Positions 1-12,299 of a DNA stretch of 64,000 nucleotides are shown here, in pieces (positions within the stretch are counted from its first letter, which is position 1; every line of letters begins with the position of its first letter). The stretch lies in assembly GCA_047967505.1 (NCBI GenBank), contig CM106540.1, one strand, 5' to 3'. Origin of the DNA: Dipteris shenzhenensis. Taxonomy: Eukaryota; Polypodiophyta; Polypodiopsida; Gleicheniales. A model generated the notes under the pieces. The model ran no database searches. It had not been told where the DNA came from and worked only from the letters and a program-made list of their open reading frames with translations. The position numbers were made by a program, and so were the translations under genes.

Positions 1-1130
1 GGTGCTTCGCCAATAAATACAGGATGAGGCTTCACTGTGTAGCCAAACGACACAAACTTAAACCCAATGTGCAAGAACCGTACAGGGACTTGCTGTAGAA
101 CCCTCGTCCTTGTGGACATAAACCGTCACGAAGTCCTTGAGGTGGGTTTCTCTTTTGTGGGTCAAGGCGTGTTGACTGTGTTCTTTTGTGGGTTCTCTTT
201 TCTCAAGGATGTGTTCTTCAGCTTTCCATGCTCGATTTTCTTGCGTAAGGAATCGTCCCAAAGTTTCCTTGATCATCGATTTCATTTGTCATATATTAGC
301 AATTTTGTTGGTTTTCTGAAGGAGTGATCTCATGTATTTGTCCTTTCTACAATAAGGAGTGTTCTCATGTATTTGTATACCTTTCTAGAAATAAGGTATG
401 CACCTAGAAGACATTGTAAAATTTAATCGTGAGGAGCTCAAACCGAAAAAACTGGGGTTGTGTTCTCTCAAAGTGTCGCTTCTCACACCGATGGTTCTCA
501 ATCTTTCCAGCATGCATAAAATTTAGAAAATAATGATTGAATCCTTCTTCTTATGTGTAAGATTCTTTAATGTTCTTATGCAAAAAATCCCCCAAAAAAA
601 TGAAGTGCCTCATTGGGAGCTTGAAGTGAAAATAGGTGGCTACCATTCATACATTGTGGTTGAAGAAGTCAAGAACAATTAACACTACAAGTTAATATTA
701 ATGGGCATTGTAATTGTGACATGAAATGACATGTGACCCATTGCATCAAAGGAAACGCCATGTGATAGGGATTGTAGAAAGGGTTTTTCGAAAAGTTGAA
801 TGTTTTAGATGATTCTAGTTAGAAAGAAAATATGGAGCTTTGATGACTTTGTACAATGAATGGAAAGGAAGTACGATTAATAGTAGATAGAAGCAATAGC
901 AAGCAAGCAAAGATTTGTGATTCTGGGTATAGATGTAGAACACGCAGCGCTTAAATAATATGCCAAGATCTCTCTCTCTCTCTCTCTCTCTCTCATTGCA
1001 CAAAGTAGAAAAGAACTCACTCTATGTATAATCCATCCTTTCCCATCATGTTTTAAGTGATGTGTTTGGACTCAAAGCCATGTCTATGCATTTCAACTTT
1101 GACAAAATAGTTCAAGTGGACAAAGTAAGA
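1..1130. other. Unassigned AT-rich sequence
   Basis: I recognise no gene, LTR or transposon domain here. Open frames are under 90 codons and have no familiar motifs. The only structured part is a short CT microsatellite. It may be old intergenic sequence or very decayed repeat DNA. Confidence 0.4.
969..994. repeat. (CT)n microsatellite
   Basis: About 26 bp of uninterrupted CT dinucleotide repeat in otherwise unremarkable sequence. Confidence 0.9.
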
Positions 1131-2325
1131 AGTAGCATGCACTACAATCAACTTTGGGTACTCGCAGGCATAAACCAGCAAAATCAAGGCTATTTAGTAA
1201 TGTAGAGGATAGAGGGTGGAATCTACAATCCCCTTGTTGAAACTCAAGAGACTTGTTGGCCATCACTTTGTCATTCACTCATCATCTCATAACATAGCTT
1301 CTCATTCCCATTATGATCAGCATTTTGCTAGAGGCAAGGATTTATAGAAGGTGTAGCCACTTATCCCTCTCTCTAGAGCCCTGATGTTGTTCAAACCAAT
1401 TTGGCCTCTCACTTCCACTTAGCTACCATAACCTAAAATTCATTAGTTAACCAATGAACTGAGTTTAATACGGCATTTGGACTCCCATGCTTATACTCTC
1501 GATAACTGAGTTCTAATAGCAATGAGACATAAAAGACCCGATTGTGGGATTAGACATCACCTAGAGTTAAAGTGCCTAGCTTACCACACCTTATCCCTCT
1601 CTCTCCTTGATGTTGTTCAAACTAATTTGGCCTCTCACTGACCTAAAACTCATTAGTTGACCAATGAACTGAGTCTAATACGACATTTGGACTCCCATGC
1701 TTATACTCTCGATAACTGAGTTCTAATAGCAATGAGACATAAAAGACCCGATTGTGGGATGAGACATCACCTGGAGTTAAAGTGCCTAGCTTACCACACC
1801 TTCCCACCCTTTCTTTTGGACGTAGTAATATAGAGGATAGTGGGTAGAATCTACAATCCCCTTATTGAAACTCAATAGACTTGTTGGACATCACCTTGTC
1901 ACACATCTTATTATATCCCCTTATGAGCAGCATTTTGCTAGAGGTTAGGTTGTATAGAAGCTTTGGGTTCAACTTCAATTATATTGAGTGAGTGTTTTGC
2001 AGAGTTCTACTCATTCCTCTCTCTCCTTAATGTTGTCCAAACCAATTCGACCTCTCAATTCCACTTAGCCACCCGTAAACCTAAAATTCATTAGTTGATC
2101 AATGAACTGAGTCTAGCATAGCATCTGGAGTCCCATGCTTATACTCTTGATAATTGAGTTCTAATTGCAATGCATTAGTCATAAAAGGCCCTATTGCACA
2201 ATGAGACATCACCTAGAGTTGAAGTGCCTAGGTTACCACAACTTCCTGCCCTTTCTTTTGGATAAAGATATCTTCAAATACAATGGCACTTGATGCATTC
2301 ATCATCCAAAGCAATCGACTGAGTC

Positions 2326-3393
2326 CCCCTACAATTTCTAGAATCTTCTGGGATTCCCCAACACTACGCAGATCTTCGAAAAGAAATGAAGATGCAATTT
2401 GGATATCCAACCATTCTGAGAAATATTCCTCGCTCGATAAGCTTGTTGGATTATATATCCAACCCATTTCCCTTAAGGGAAGGAAGAAGCTATAATTGCT
2501 TTGCCTAGGCTACTAGTAATAAAGATGGAATGAGAATTTGTTATAATTTCAAGTGTGCGTAGTACAAATTTAAGAAGGTGGTACACAATCTCCAATCTGC
2601 AGGGACACTTGGAGTAGAATTCATCCATGGAATCCTTTAGTCTATCATTTTAAACATATGTAGAGCACCTAGATGTGGGAAGTTATGACTTGATTCAAGG
2701 ATAAATGATGGCCAAGGAACTCCCTAGACCTATGAGTGGAAGGGATTCAAGGAGTGGAACTCCTATGAGTGCCTAGCATTTGGATAAGACAATGTGGCAC
2801 CCAAAATATCAATAATACACTAACCTAGTTTGTATCTTGGTTTACCTGCTACAACCATGATGACATTCTAAAAATCATCATTCAAAAATTCTAATAGCTT
2901 ATCAAAGAGCTAACTCGTACTTCTAGGATACATCATGTATCACACTCCTCAAACCACATGTTGATCAAGTTAAACATGTTTGTACTCATTGAGTTTTCCA
3001 CCTCTAGACCAATAAGTCTGCTTGAGATTTTGGGATCATGTCATGTCTAGAATTTCTAGAATCTTCTGGGATTCCCCAACACTACGCAGATCTTCGAAAA
3101 GAAATGAAGATGCAATTTGGATATCCAACCATTCTGAGTCCCCCTACAATTTCTAGAATCTTCTGGGATTCCCCAACACTACGCAGATCTTCGAAAAGAA
3201 ATGAAGATGCAATTTGGATATCCAACCATTCTGAGAAATATTCCTCGCTCGATAAGCTTGTTGGATTATATCCAACCCATTTCCCTTAAGGGAAGGAAGA
3301 AGCTATAATTGCTTTGCCTAGGCTACTAGTAATAAAGATGGAATGAGAATTTGTTATAATTTCAAGTGTGCGTAGTACAAATTTAAGAAGGTG
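2326..3393. repeat. Stepwise duplication of a 'cttctgggattcccc' block
   Basis: A block beginning 'aatttctagaatcttctggg' occurs at about 2332, 3049 and 3147. The 3049 copy is only 98 bp long before the next copy begins, so a short head-to-tail duplication lies inside a longer one of about 0.8 kb. The copies are nearly identical, indicating recent events compared with the rest of the array. Confidence 0.8.
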
Positions 3394-4891
3394 GTACACA
3401 ATCTCCAATATGCAGGGATATGAATTCATCCATGGAATCCCCTTAGTCTATCATTTTAAACATATGTAGAGCACCTAGATGTGGGAAGTTATGACTTGAT
3501 TCAAGGATAAATGATGGCCAAGGAACTCCCTAGACCTATGAGTGGAAGGGTTTCAAGGAGTGGAACTCCTATGAGTGCCTAGCATTTGGATAAGACAATG
3601 TGGCACCCAAAATATCAATAATACACTAACCTAGTTTGTATCTAATCATTTGGTTTACCTGCTACAACCATGATGACATTCTAAAAATCATCATTCAAAA
3701 ATTCTAATAGCTTATCAAAGAGCTAACTCGTACTTCTAGGATACATCATGTATCACTCCTCAAACCACATGTTGATCAAGTTAAACATGTTTGTACTCAT
3801 TGAGTTTTCCACCTCTAGACCAATAAGTCTGCTTGAGATTTTGGGATCATGTCATGTCCTCTAGAACCAAAATTTACCTAGAATATATGATCAAGTGGAA
3901 AGCTTTGAAGCTTGTACCAACTCAAGTCTTTATTCAAGAATGTCCTTATCTTATGTTTGGTTTAGTTCCATATTAATGATTGGACTGCCTTGGAAATTTT
4001 TTCCTCTTTAATTCAAAATGGATGTAATGAAGAAGGGGTTGACCATCAATCTCCATGGTAAGTTAACCTAGGTTAGTCAACCCTACCCTAGCCAAGCTTA
4101 TCTAGCTATGAGGTAGTGGATGACCAAGGATGAGTGACATAGGTACACAATCTCCAATCTGCAGGGACACTTGGAGTAGAATTCATCCATGGAATCCCTT
4201 AGTCTATCATTTTAAACATATGTGGAGCACCTAGATGTGGGAAGTTATGACTTGATTCAAGGATAAATGATGGCCAAGGAACTCCCTAGACCTATGAGGG
4301 GAAGGGTTTCAAGGAGTGGAACTCCTATGAGTGCCTAGCATTTGGATAAGACAATGTGGCACCCAAAATATCAATAATACACTAACCTAGTTTGTATCTA
4401 ATCATTTGGTTTACCTGCTACAACCATGATGACATTCTAAAAATCATCATTCAAAAATTCTAATAGCTTATCAAAGAGCTAACTCGTACTTCTAGGATAC
4501 ATCATGTATCACTCCTCAAACCACATGTTGATCAAGTTAAACATGTTTGTACTCATTGAGTTTTCCACCTCTAGACCAATAAGTCTGCTTGAGATTTTGG
4601 GATCATGTCATGTCCTCTAGAACCAAAATTTTCCTAGAATATATGATCAAGTGGAAAGCTTTGAAGCTTGTACCAACTCAAGTCTTTATTCAAGAATGTC
4701 CTTATCTTATGTTTGGTTTAGTTCCATAATAATGATTGGACTGCCTTGGAAATTTTTTCCTCTTTAATTCAAAATGGATGTAATGAAGAAGGGGTTGACC
4801 ATCAATCTCCATGGTAAGTTAACCTAGGTTAGTCAACCCTACCCTAGCCAAGCTTGTCTAGCTATGAGGTAGTGGATGACCAAGGATGAGT
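3394..4891. repeat. 749-bp tandem duplication
   Basis: The segment starting 'gtacacaatctccaat' at 3394 repeats from 4143 with only a few substitutions, a period of 749 bp. The first copy ends in 'gacataggt', the same bases that continue as 'atggttg' after the second copy, so the breakpoint has about 4-5 bp of microhomology. Each copy contains a decayed Gypsy pol C-terminal segment ('ctcaaaccacatgttgatca'). Confidence 0.85.
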
Positions 4892-4900
4892 GACATAGGT

Positions 4901-7900
4901 ATGGTTGTACTTTCAAAACCCCACTTCGTTCCAGGGATGACATCCCACACAATGCCATTGCATTAGCCCATACACCTCAACATATATTAATTGAAAGGCC
5001 TTAGTAGTGAATTTCTATAAAAGGTTCTTTTTGAAAAATACTTTGCATCCCCACATTGGGTTTGCAAACCCATACATCACATTTTCTCCAAGGATATAAA
5101 GGACCTGATCTCCGTCATAGATTCCTAGAGAAATTGAACTACTGATTTCTGAAAGGCGAGGATTTATGAATTTTGGTTCAACTTCAATTCTATTGAGTGA
5201 GTGTCTTGTGGAGTTTTTTATCATCCCCCTCTCTCCCTGATCTTGTTCCCACGAATTCCACTTAGAGACCATAAATCTACAATTTATCACCAATGAGCTA
5301 AGGCTAATATAGCAACGGGACTCCAATGCTTATATTCTCTCGATAACTGAGTTCTAGTTGCAATGAGTTAGAAAAGGACCCCATGACATCGTATAGAGTT
5401 GAAGTGCCTAGTTTTACCTCAATTTCTTGGCCTTTGTTTTGGACAAAGAAATCCTTGTCTACAGTGGAGTCCCTCCATAATTTCTAGACTCTAGATTCCC
5501 CAACACTATGAGGCTTCCAAAAGAAACGTATAACATAGAAGATGCATCCTAGATATCCGACCATTTTGAGAAATTTGCCTCACTCGATAAGCTTGTTGGA
5601 TTATATCCAAAATCAAGGCGGGATGAAGATTTGTAATAAATTCAAGGGTGTGCAACACAAATTCAAGAAGGCGGTACATATTCTCCAATCTATGGGAACA
5701 CCTAGAGTAGAATTCGTACATGGAATCCCTTAAACTATCATTTCAGACATATGTACAACAACTGGATGTGGGTAGTTATGACTTGATTCAAGAATATGAT
5801 AAGCAAGGCACTCCCTAGACTTCTAGGTGGAAGGGTTGCAAGGAGTGTACCCACCCTATGAGTGCCTAGCATTTTGATAAGGTAATGTGGCACCCATAGA
5901 AAAGGAAATAAAAAGTACACTAACCTAGGTTATATCTAACCCTTAAACACCTACGATAACCATGATGACATTCTAAAATCATCATTCAGAAATACTAAGA
6001 TGATTCATAGGTACTATGGGCATACAACCAATTGACATTTCAAGTAATTTCCTTAAAAAATACTAAGATGGATCATAGATACCATGGTCCATACAATATC
6101 ATCTATAGAACTAGAGAAATAGCTTATCATGATGATGTCCATGTATCAGTCCTCAAACCACATGTCGAGCAAGCTTAAAATGTACTCATTGAGTTGCATC
6201 CATGGTAAGTTAACCTAGGTTAGCCAACCCTACCCTAGCCAGGCTTGCCTAGCTATTAGGTAGTGGATGACCAAGGATGACATAGGTTTATATGGTTGTA
6301 CTTTCAAAAAACCCCACTTTGTTCCAGGGATGATATCCCACACAATGCCATTGCATTAACCCATAGTAGTGAATTTCTATAAAAGGTTCTTTTGGAAAAA
6401 TACTTTGGACCCCATATTGGGTTTGCAAACCCCTACATCACATTTTCTCCAAGGATATAAAGGACCTAATCTTCGTCATAGATTCCTAGAGAGGTTGAAC
6501 TATTGATTTCTGAAAGGCCAGGATTTATGGAAACTTTTGGTTCAACTTCATTACATTGAGTGAGTGTCCTATGGAGTTTTTTATCATCCCCCTCTCTCCC
6601 TGGTCTTTTTTGAACAAATTCCACCTCTCAATTCCACTTAGCGACGACCATAAACCTACAATTTATCTGCTAATCAATGAGCTGAGGCCAACATAGCATT
6701 AGGACTCCAATGCTTATATTCTCTTGATAACTGAGTTCTAGCTACAATGAGCCATAAAAGGACCCTATTACAGGATGAGACATCATATAGACTTGAAGTG
6801 CCTAGTTTACCTCAATTTCTTAGCATTTGTTTTGGACAAAGAAATCCCTAACTATAGTGGTAGTTGGTGCATTCATCATCCAAAAAATTTGGCTTAGTCC
6901 CTCCGAAATTTCTAGACTCTAGTTGCTAGATTTTATCCAGAATCAAGGTGGGATGAAGATTTGTAATAAATTTAAGGGTTTGTGACATAAATTCAAGAAG
7001 GTGGTACATATTCTCCAATCTATGGGAACACTTGGAGTAGAATTCATACATTGAATCCCTTAAACTATCATTTCACACATATGTACAACAACCTAGATGT
7101 GGGTAGTTACAACTTGATTCAAGAATATGATGGGCAAGGCACTCCTTAAACCTATAGGTGGAAGGGTTGCAAGGAGTGTACCTACCGTATGGGTGCCTAG
7201 CATTGGGATAAAATAACGTGGCACCCACAGAAAAGGAAATAAAAAGTACACTAACCTAGGTTATATATCTAACCCTTTGGTTTACCTACGACAACCATGA
7301 TGACATTCTAAAATCATCATTCAGAAATACTAAGATAATTCATAGGTATTTTGGGCCATACAACTAAGTGACATTTCAAGTAATTTCCTTAAACAATACT
7401 AAGATGGATCATAGATACCATGGTCCATACAATATCATGCATAGAATGAGAGAAATAGCTTATCAATCAAAGCTAACCCCTAATTCTAAGATACATGATG
7501 TATTCCATGTATCACGCCTCAAACCACATGTCGAGCAAGCTAAAAATGTACTCATTGAGTTGCCACCTCTAGACAATGAAGTCTACATCATAAATATTCC
7601 CAAGCACATCTTGCAATTTTGGGATCATGTCCTCTAGGACCATAATTTACCTAGAATGTATGATCAAATGGAAATATTTCAAGCTCATACCAACTCGAGC
7701 CTAATTATTCAAGAATGTGCTTATGTTATGCTTGGTTTAGTTCCATAATAATGATTGGACTACCTTGGGAAACAATTCTCTTTAAGTCGAAATGAAGAAG
7801 GGGTTGTTGACTATCTCCATGGTAAGTTATAACCCAGGTTAGCCAACCCTACCCTAGCCAAGCTTTCCTAGCTATTAGGTAGTGGATGTCCAAGGATGAC

Positions 7901-8755
7901 ATAGGTATGGTTGTACTTTCAAAACCCCACTTCATTCCAAGGATGACATCCCACACAATGCCATTGCATTAACCCATACACCTCAACATATATTAATTGA
8001 AAGGCCTTAGTAGTGAATTTCTATAAAAGGTTCTTTTTGAAAAATACTTTGCACCCCATATTGGGTTTGCAAGCCCATACATCACATTTTCTCCAAGGAT
8101 ATAAAGGACATGCTCTCCATCATAGATTCCTAGAGAGGTTGAACTACTGAATTTTTGGAAGGCCAGGATTTATGGAAACTTTTGGTTCAACTTCAATTCT
8201 ATTGACGGAGTGTCCTATGGAGTTTTGATCATCCCCCTCTCTCTATGATCTTGTTGGAACCAATTCCACTTAGCCACCATAAACCTATAATTTATTAGCT
8301 AACCAATGAGCTGAGGCCAACACAGCATCAGGACTCCAATGCTTATATTCTCAATAATTGCATTCTAGCTACAATGAGTCATAAAAGGACCCCATTGTAG
8401 GATGGATAGAATTGAAGTACCTAGCTTACCTCAATTTCCTGGCCTTTTTTTTTTACAAAGAAATCTTTGACTACAGTGGCAATTGGTTTATTCATCATCC
8501 AAAAAAATTGGTTGAGTGCCTTCGTAATTTCTAGACTCTAGATTCCCCAAAACTATGAGGCTTCCAAAAGAAGCATATAACATAGAAGATGCAGCCTAGA
8601 TATCGAACCATTTTGATACATCTCTCTTGCTCTATAAGCTTGTTGAATTATATCCAACCCATTTCCCTAATGGGAGGCAAGAAGCTATAATTGCTTTGCC
8701 CATGTAATTTAGGCAGGATGAAGATTTGTAATAAATTCAAAGGTGTGCAGCACAA
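4901..8755. repeat. Three higher-order units of about 1.4-1.6 kb
   Basis: Units begin at 4901, 6292 and 7907 with 'atggttgtactttcaaaa', giving lengths of 1391, 1615 and at least 849 bp. They are more diverged from each other than the 749-bp duplication, so they are older. Each contains a 'gaatttctataaaaggttct' stretch that could be an old LTR promoter, then pyrimidine-rich sequence. Confidence 0.7.
7368..7637 (+). pseudogene. Ty3/Gypsy polyprotein C-terminal relic
   Basis: An open stretch of about 90 codons includes 'HRYHGPYNI' and 'KIHDVFHVSRLKPHVE', the classic tail of Ty3/Gypsy integrase (GPY/F-like motif, then 'K-H-VFHVS-LK'). It has no catalytic core and no upstream pol, so it is only the 3' end of a pol gene. 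More damaged copies of the same segment occur at about 2920-3050, 3740-3870 and 4500-4630. It lies in the tandem array and was probably copied with it. The family assignment is reasonably safe; the lineage cannot be fixed. Confidence 0.7.
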
Positions 8756-11538
8756 ATTCTTTATTTTGTCACTTTTATTGATGACTACAGCAAAAAAGTT
8801 TAGGTGTATTTTATGAAAAAGAAAAGTGAAGTGTCGGGGCATTTCAAACCTTTTAAAGCTATGGTTGAAAAAGAAACAAGCCTACAAATAAAATGCCTAA
8901 GGTCAGATGGAGGGGGAGAATACCTCTCAAATGAGTTTGCAAGGTTCCTGCGGGAGCATGGGATAAAGCAACAATATTCATGCAGTCATACCCCACAACA
9001 AAATGGACTTGCAGAAAGGAAAAACAGGCATATTGGAGAGGTATTCGTGCCATGCTCAACGAAAAAGACCTACCAGATTTTTATTGGGTTGAAGCAGTTG
9101 CTACAGCAGTCTACATAATGAACAGGACTCCCACTACAGCAATACATGGCATGATGCCAGAGGAGAGGTATACTGGTAGGAAACCAGATATTTCTCATTT
9201 GAAAGTTTTTGGTTGCATTGCCTATATTCATGTGCCAGATGAGTTGAGATCTAAGTTGGATCCAAAAGCTAGAAGTGCATCTTTATTGGTTATTCTCTGC
9301 AGCATAAAGGATATAGATGCTATAACCCTTCTACTCGTAAGTTTACAGTGAGCAGAGAGGTTGTTTTTTATGAGATGAGCAGCTGGTATAAACCAATAAA
9401 TGTGATTTACGAAGTAGATGCACAAAATGGTGATGCTACGCAGAATTCACAGCAGCAATCACAAAATATTAGTGGACCTATAGTGTCCTCTAGTAGTGGT
9501 TCACATACTTCGCCATGGACAGGCAGATCAGAAGAATCTCCTCAAAGCAATGCAGATAGTGGTATGCAAGTATCACGAAAGGAAAAAGAGAAAGTAGATC
9601 AGCCTATGGTTGATGTGAATGTAGGTCACTCTTATGTGGATGGTGAATCCAGTGGCTCAGAACAGAGCCCTAATGATGAGTTGGGTATTCCTTCTTTTGT
9701 TACACCTGGAGTAAGGAAGACAAGGGATGTTTTGAGAGCACCTAGTAGTGAGCCTATTTTGCACAGGTCTACCAGAGTTAAGTATCATGTGGATAGGCTG
9801 AAATATGATGGATTTACAGCCACTCACTATGCCTATATGGTCAAATTGATACAAGAACTAGAACCCACTTCTTTTGAGTAAGCCATGGGAAAAGAAAAAT
9901 GGGAGAAAGCCATGGATGAAGAAATGGATGCCTTGGAAGCAAATGCTACATGGGAATTGGTGCCTTTGCCTAGAGACAAGAATGCAAGTGGGTTTATAAG
10001 GTGAAGCACAATGCAGATGGTCCTGTTAACAGATACAAGGCAAGACCAGTTGTCACGGGGTATGCACAGACATATGGCATTGATTATGAAGAAACATTCA
10101 GTCCGGTTGCTACATGGGAATTGGTGCCTTTGCCTAAGGACAAGAATGCAAGTGGGTTTATAAGGTGAAGCACAATGCAGATGGTTCTGTGAACAGATAC
10201 AAGGCAAGACCAGTTGTCAAGGGGTATGCATAGACATATGGCATTGATTATGAAGAAACATTCGGTTCGGTTGCAAGGATGGCAACCGTAAGAGCAGTCA
10301 TTGCTATGGCTGCATCAAAGGGATGGTCTTTACATCAGATGGATGTAAAGAATGCTTTCTTGCATGGTGATTTGCAAGAAGAGGTCTATATGAGCAACCA
10401 CCAGGTTATGTGGATGATGATCATCCTGAGCTTATTTGCAGGTTGAAGAAAGCCTTGTATGGCTTGAAGCAAGCACCCAGAGCATGGTCTAACGAGATAG
10501 GACAGTATCTTGTCACTAATGGCTTTCAGATTTCCAAGGCAAATTTCTCACTTTATGTGAGAAAAACAGAGAAAGGTATTATGCTACTTGTCATTTATGT
10601 TGATGATTTGATCATCACAGGTGATAGTGATGAAGATATCCTTCATGTGAAAATACTATTGAAGCAGAAGTTTGAGATGAAGGATTTGGGAGAGCTGCGT
10701 TACTTCTTGGGCATTGAGGTGATTAGATCCACAAGTGGGATATGGCTCTTGCAGAGGCAATATGGATTGGACATGCTGTCCAAATATGGGATGACAGACT
10801 GTAAGCCTATTTCAGTTCCTTTGGAGCAGAATGTGAAGTTAACCGTAGATGCAAGTTAGCTTCTAGAAGACCCTACTATGTACAGACGCATAGTAGGAAG
10901 TTTGATTTATATGACTATTACCAGGCAAGATTTGAGCTATGCTGTGTTGGGTTGGTAAGTCAGTTTATGCAGGCTCCAAGGAAACGGCATTTGGATGCGG
11001 TTAGACGCATACTGAGGTATGTGAAGTCCACATTGTAGTATGGACTATTTTATGAGACTGGGGTTCAGATACAGTTGCATGGATACACTAATGTTGATTG
11101 GGCTGGTAGTATTTCTGATAGACGATCTACCAGTGGATATGTGTTCTCTTTTGCGAGTGTTGTAGTCACTTGGAGCAGTAAGAAACAACCTATAGTTGCC
11201 TTATCGAGCACAGAGGCTGAGTACAGGGGTGCAGCATTGGCTGCATGTGAGGCAGCTTGGTTGCATAAGCTACTTTATGATATGCATCAGGGCCAGTTGT
11301 CATTTATTGTGACAACATGAGCAGTATACACTTGGCAAATAACCCAGTCTATCATGCTAGAACAAAGCACATTGAGGTGCATTATCACTATGTGCGAGAG
11401 AAGGTTCTAGTAGGTATTATTGATCTGGTTTATGTCAACACAGAGGATCAGGTAGCTGACAATTTCACGAAGGCATTGGGCACAGAGAAGCTACGCAAGT
11501 TCAACGACCTGCTTGGTGTGGAGGAATTGGGATTGTGA
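8756..11538 (+). pseudogene. pol: Copia element A1: truncated pol (integrase to RNase H)
   Basis: Homology to the intact polyprotein of element A2 begins abruptly at about 8756 inside the integrase core ('VTFIDDYS'). Gag, protease, the integrase zinc finger and the first catalytic Asp are missing; the second Asp ('RSDGGGEY') and Glu ('NGLAERKN') remain. RT has an intact 'YVDD' (about 10600) and RNase H retains 'YTNVDWAG' and 'STEAEYRG'. Frameshifts near 9040, 9275 and 9990, a 164-bp tandem duplication in RT, a TAG near 10858 and more frameshifts near 10950 and 11300 kill it. It ends with 'GVEELGL' and a TGA just before a purine-rich tract and the 3' LTR. The left junction falls in the Gypsy array, so the 5' half was lost by deletion or truncation. 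Confidence 0.92.
9945..10272 (+). repeat. 164-bp tandem duplication inside A1 RT
   Basis: The block beginning 'gctacatgggaattggtgcc' at 9945 repeats from 10109. Both copies share the same small deletion in 'aagaatgcaagtgggttt', so the deletion came before the duplication. The length is not a multiple of three, so it also shifts the reading frame. Confidence 0.9.
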
Positions 11539-11551
11539 GCTCGAGGGGGAG

Positions 11552-11909
11552 TGTTGAGATATCGAGCTCCACTCGTGATATGCCAGGGTAACCATTGTGC
11601 ATTTATGTCACTGACTTGTTAGCTGTAGATGTGGTTGGTACACCACCCATGAATAATAGCTAAATGACAGCTATCTTTATATGCTCTAGTTAGTGGCTCA
11701 GTTAGTATGCCACATAGGTTAGCTGAGTTTAGTTTGAGACCCACATATAGGGTTCATCTATTCCTTTTGTACTAAGAGAGAGTTATTTTGGTTTTCACAA
11801 CTAAGAAGAGAAAAATTGTTTTTAGCCTCCACTTTTGTGTGTATTCCCCCATTGTGTATGTGAGAAAGCTGCAAGTGAAACTCCTTACTTCTCTCCCACT
11901 CTCTTCACA
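11552..11909 (+). repeat. 3' LTR of Copia element A1 (358 bp)
   Basis: It starts TGTTGAGATATC directly after the polypurine tract 'gagggggag' and ends CTCTTCACA, giving canonical TG...CA ends. It matches the LTRs at 62369-62720 (+) and 42827-43178 (-) along its length. A TATA-like 'catatagggttc' lies in the middle, a plausible promoter/R boundary. No matching 5' LTR of A1 is present. Confidence 0.9.
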
Positions 11910-12073
11910 AGAAGTGGAATGAACTTTACATAGTGGAATTAATGCAATTCTCCCCCCATTTGTGAGAGTTGCTATTCTAGCTCTCCAATCGATTTAGCAG
12001 GTCACAGCATAGTACCAAGTCCTTCCCAATATCATATGTTCATCGAGTACCTCTGTAAGGAGAACATAAAAAG

Positions 12074-12246
12074 TGAGAGAGCTCTCAACGGAAGCAAGAA
12101 CGGAAGAAGGAGAGAGAGAGACAGAGAGCCACACAAGTTTTGGTGGGTGCAGAACCACCCTAATCTTCTTTTTCATTCATTTATATATATGTGTTTGAGT
12201 ATTGTACATAACCGGGGTAAAGGCACAATGACCTTTAACCCCCACA
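12074..12246 (-). repeat. 3' LTR of Copia element C (173 bp)
   Basis: Read on the minus strand it begins TGTGGGGGTTAAAG immediately after the polypurine tract 'gtgggaggt' (12247-12255) and ends GAGCTCTCTCA. A related LTR lies at 49601-49766 on the plus strand (element C2), sharing 'tacaatactcaaacaca', 'cacccaccaaaacttgtgtg' and the CT-rich 3' part. It is short for a Copia LTR. A TATA-like 'atatatataaatga' sits in the middle. Confidence 0.8.
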
Positions 12247-12299
12247 ACCTCCCACTTAAAGGACAATGTACCTTTAAGGGAGAACAACCAGTGAGCATA

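Larger units (their letters stand above)
1131..8755. repeat. Complex tandem array of Gypsy-derived repeats
   Basis: The same blocks recur many times: a segment with 'ttgggttcaacttcaatt' near 1964, 5165, 6540 and 8185; a segment with 'gataactgagttctaa' near 1500, 1725 and 5340 (diverged near 2150 and 6730); and a segment with 'cttgttggattatatcc' near 2442, 3256 and 5590. From 4901 the order settles into units of about 1.4-1.6 kb starting at 4901, 6292 and 7907, the last cut at about 8755 by a Copia fragment. Parts of the unit translate as the C-terminal end of a Ty3/Gypsy polyprotein, so the array probably grew by unequal exchange around a dead Gypsy element. Each unit also contains a TATA-like 'ctataaaagg', suggesting LTR sequence is included. 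Confidence 0.75.
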
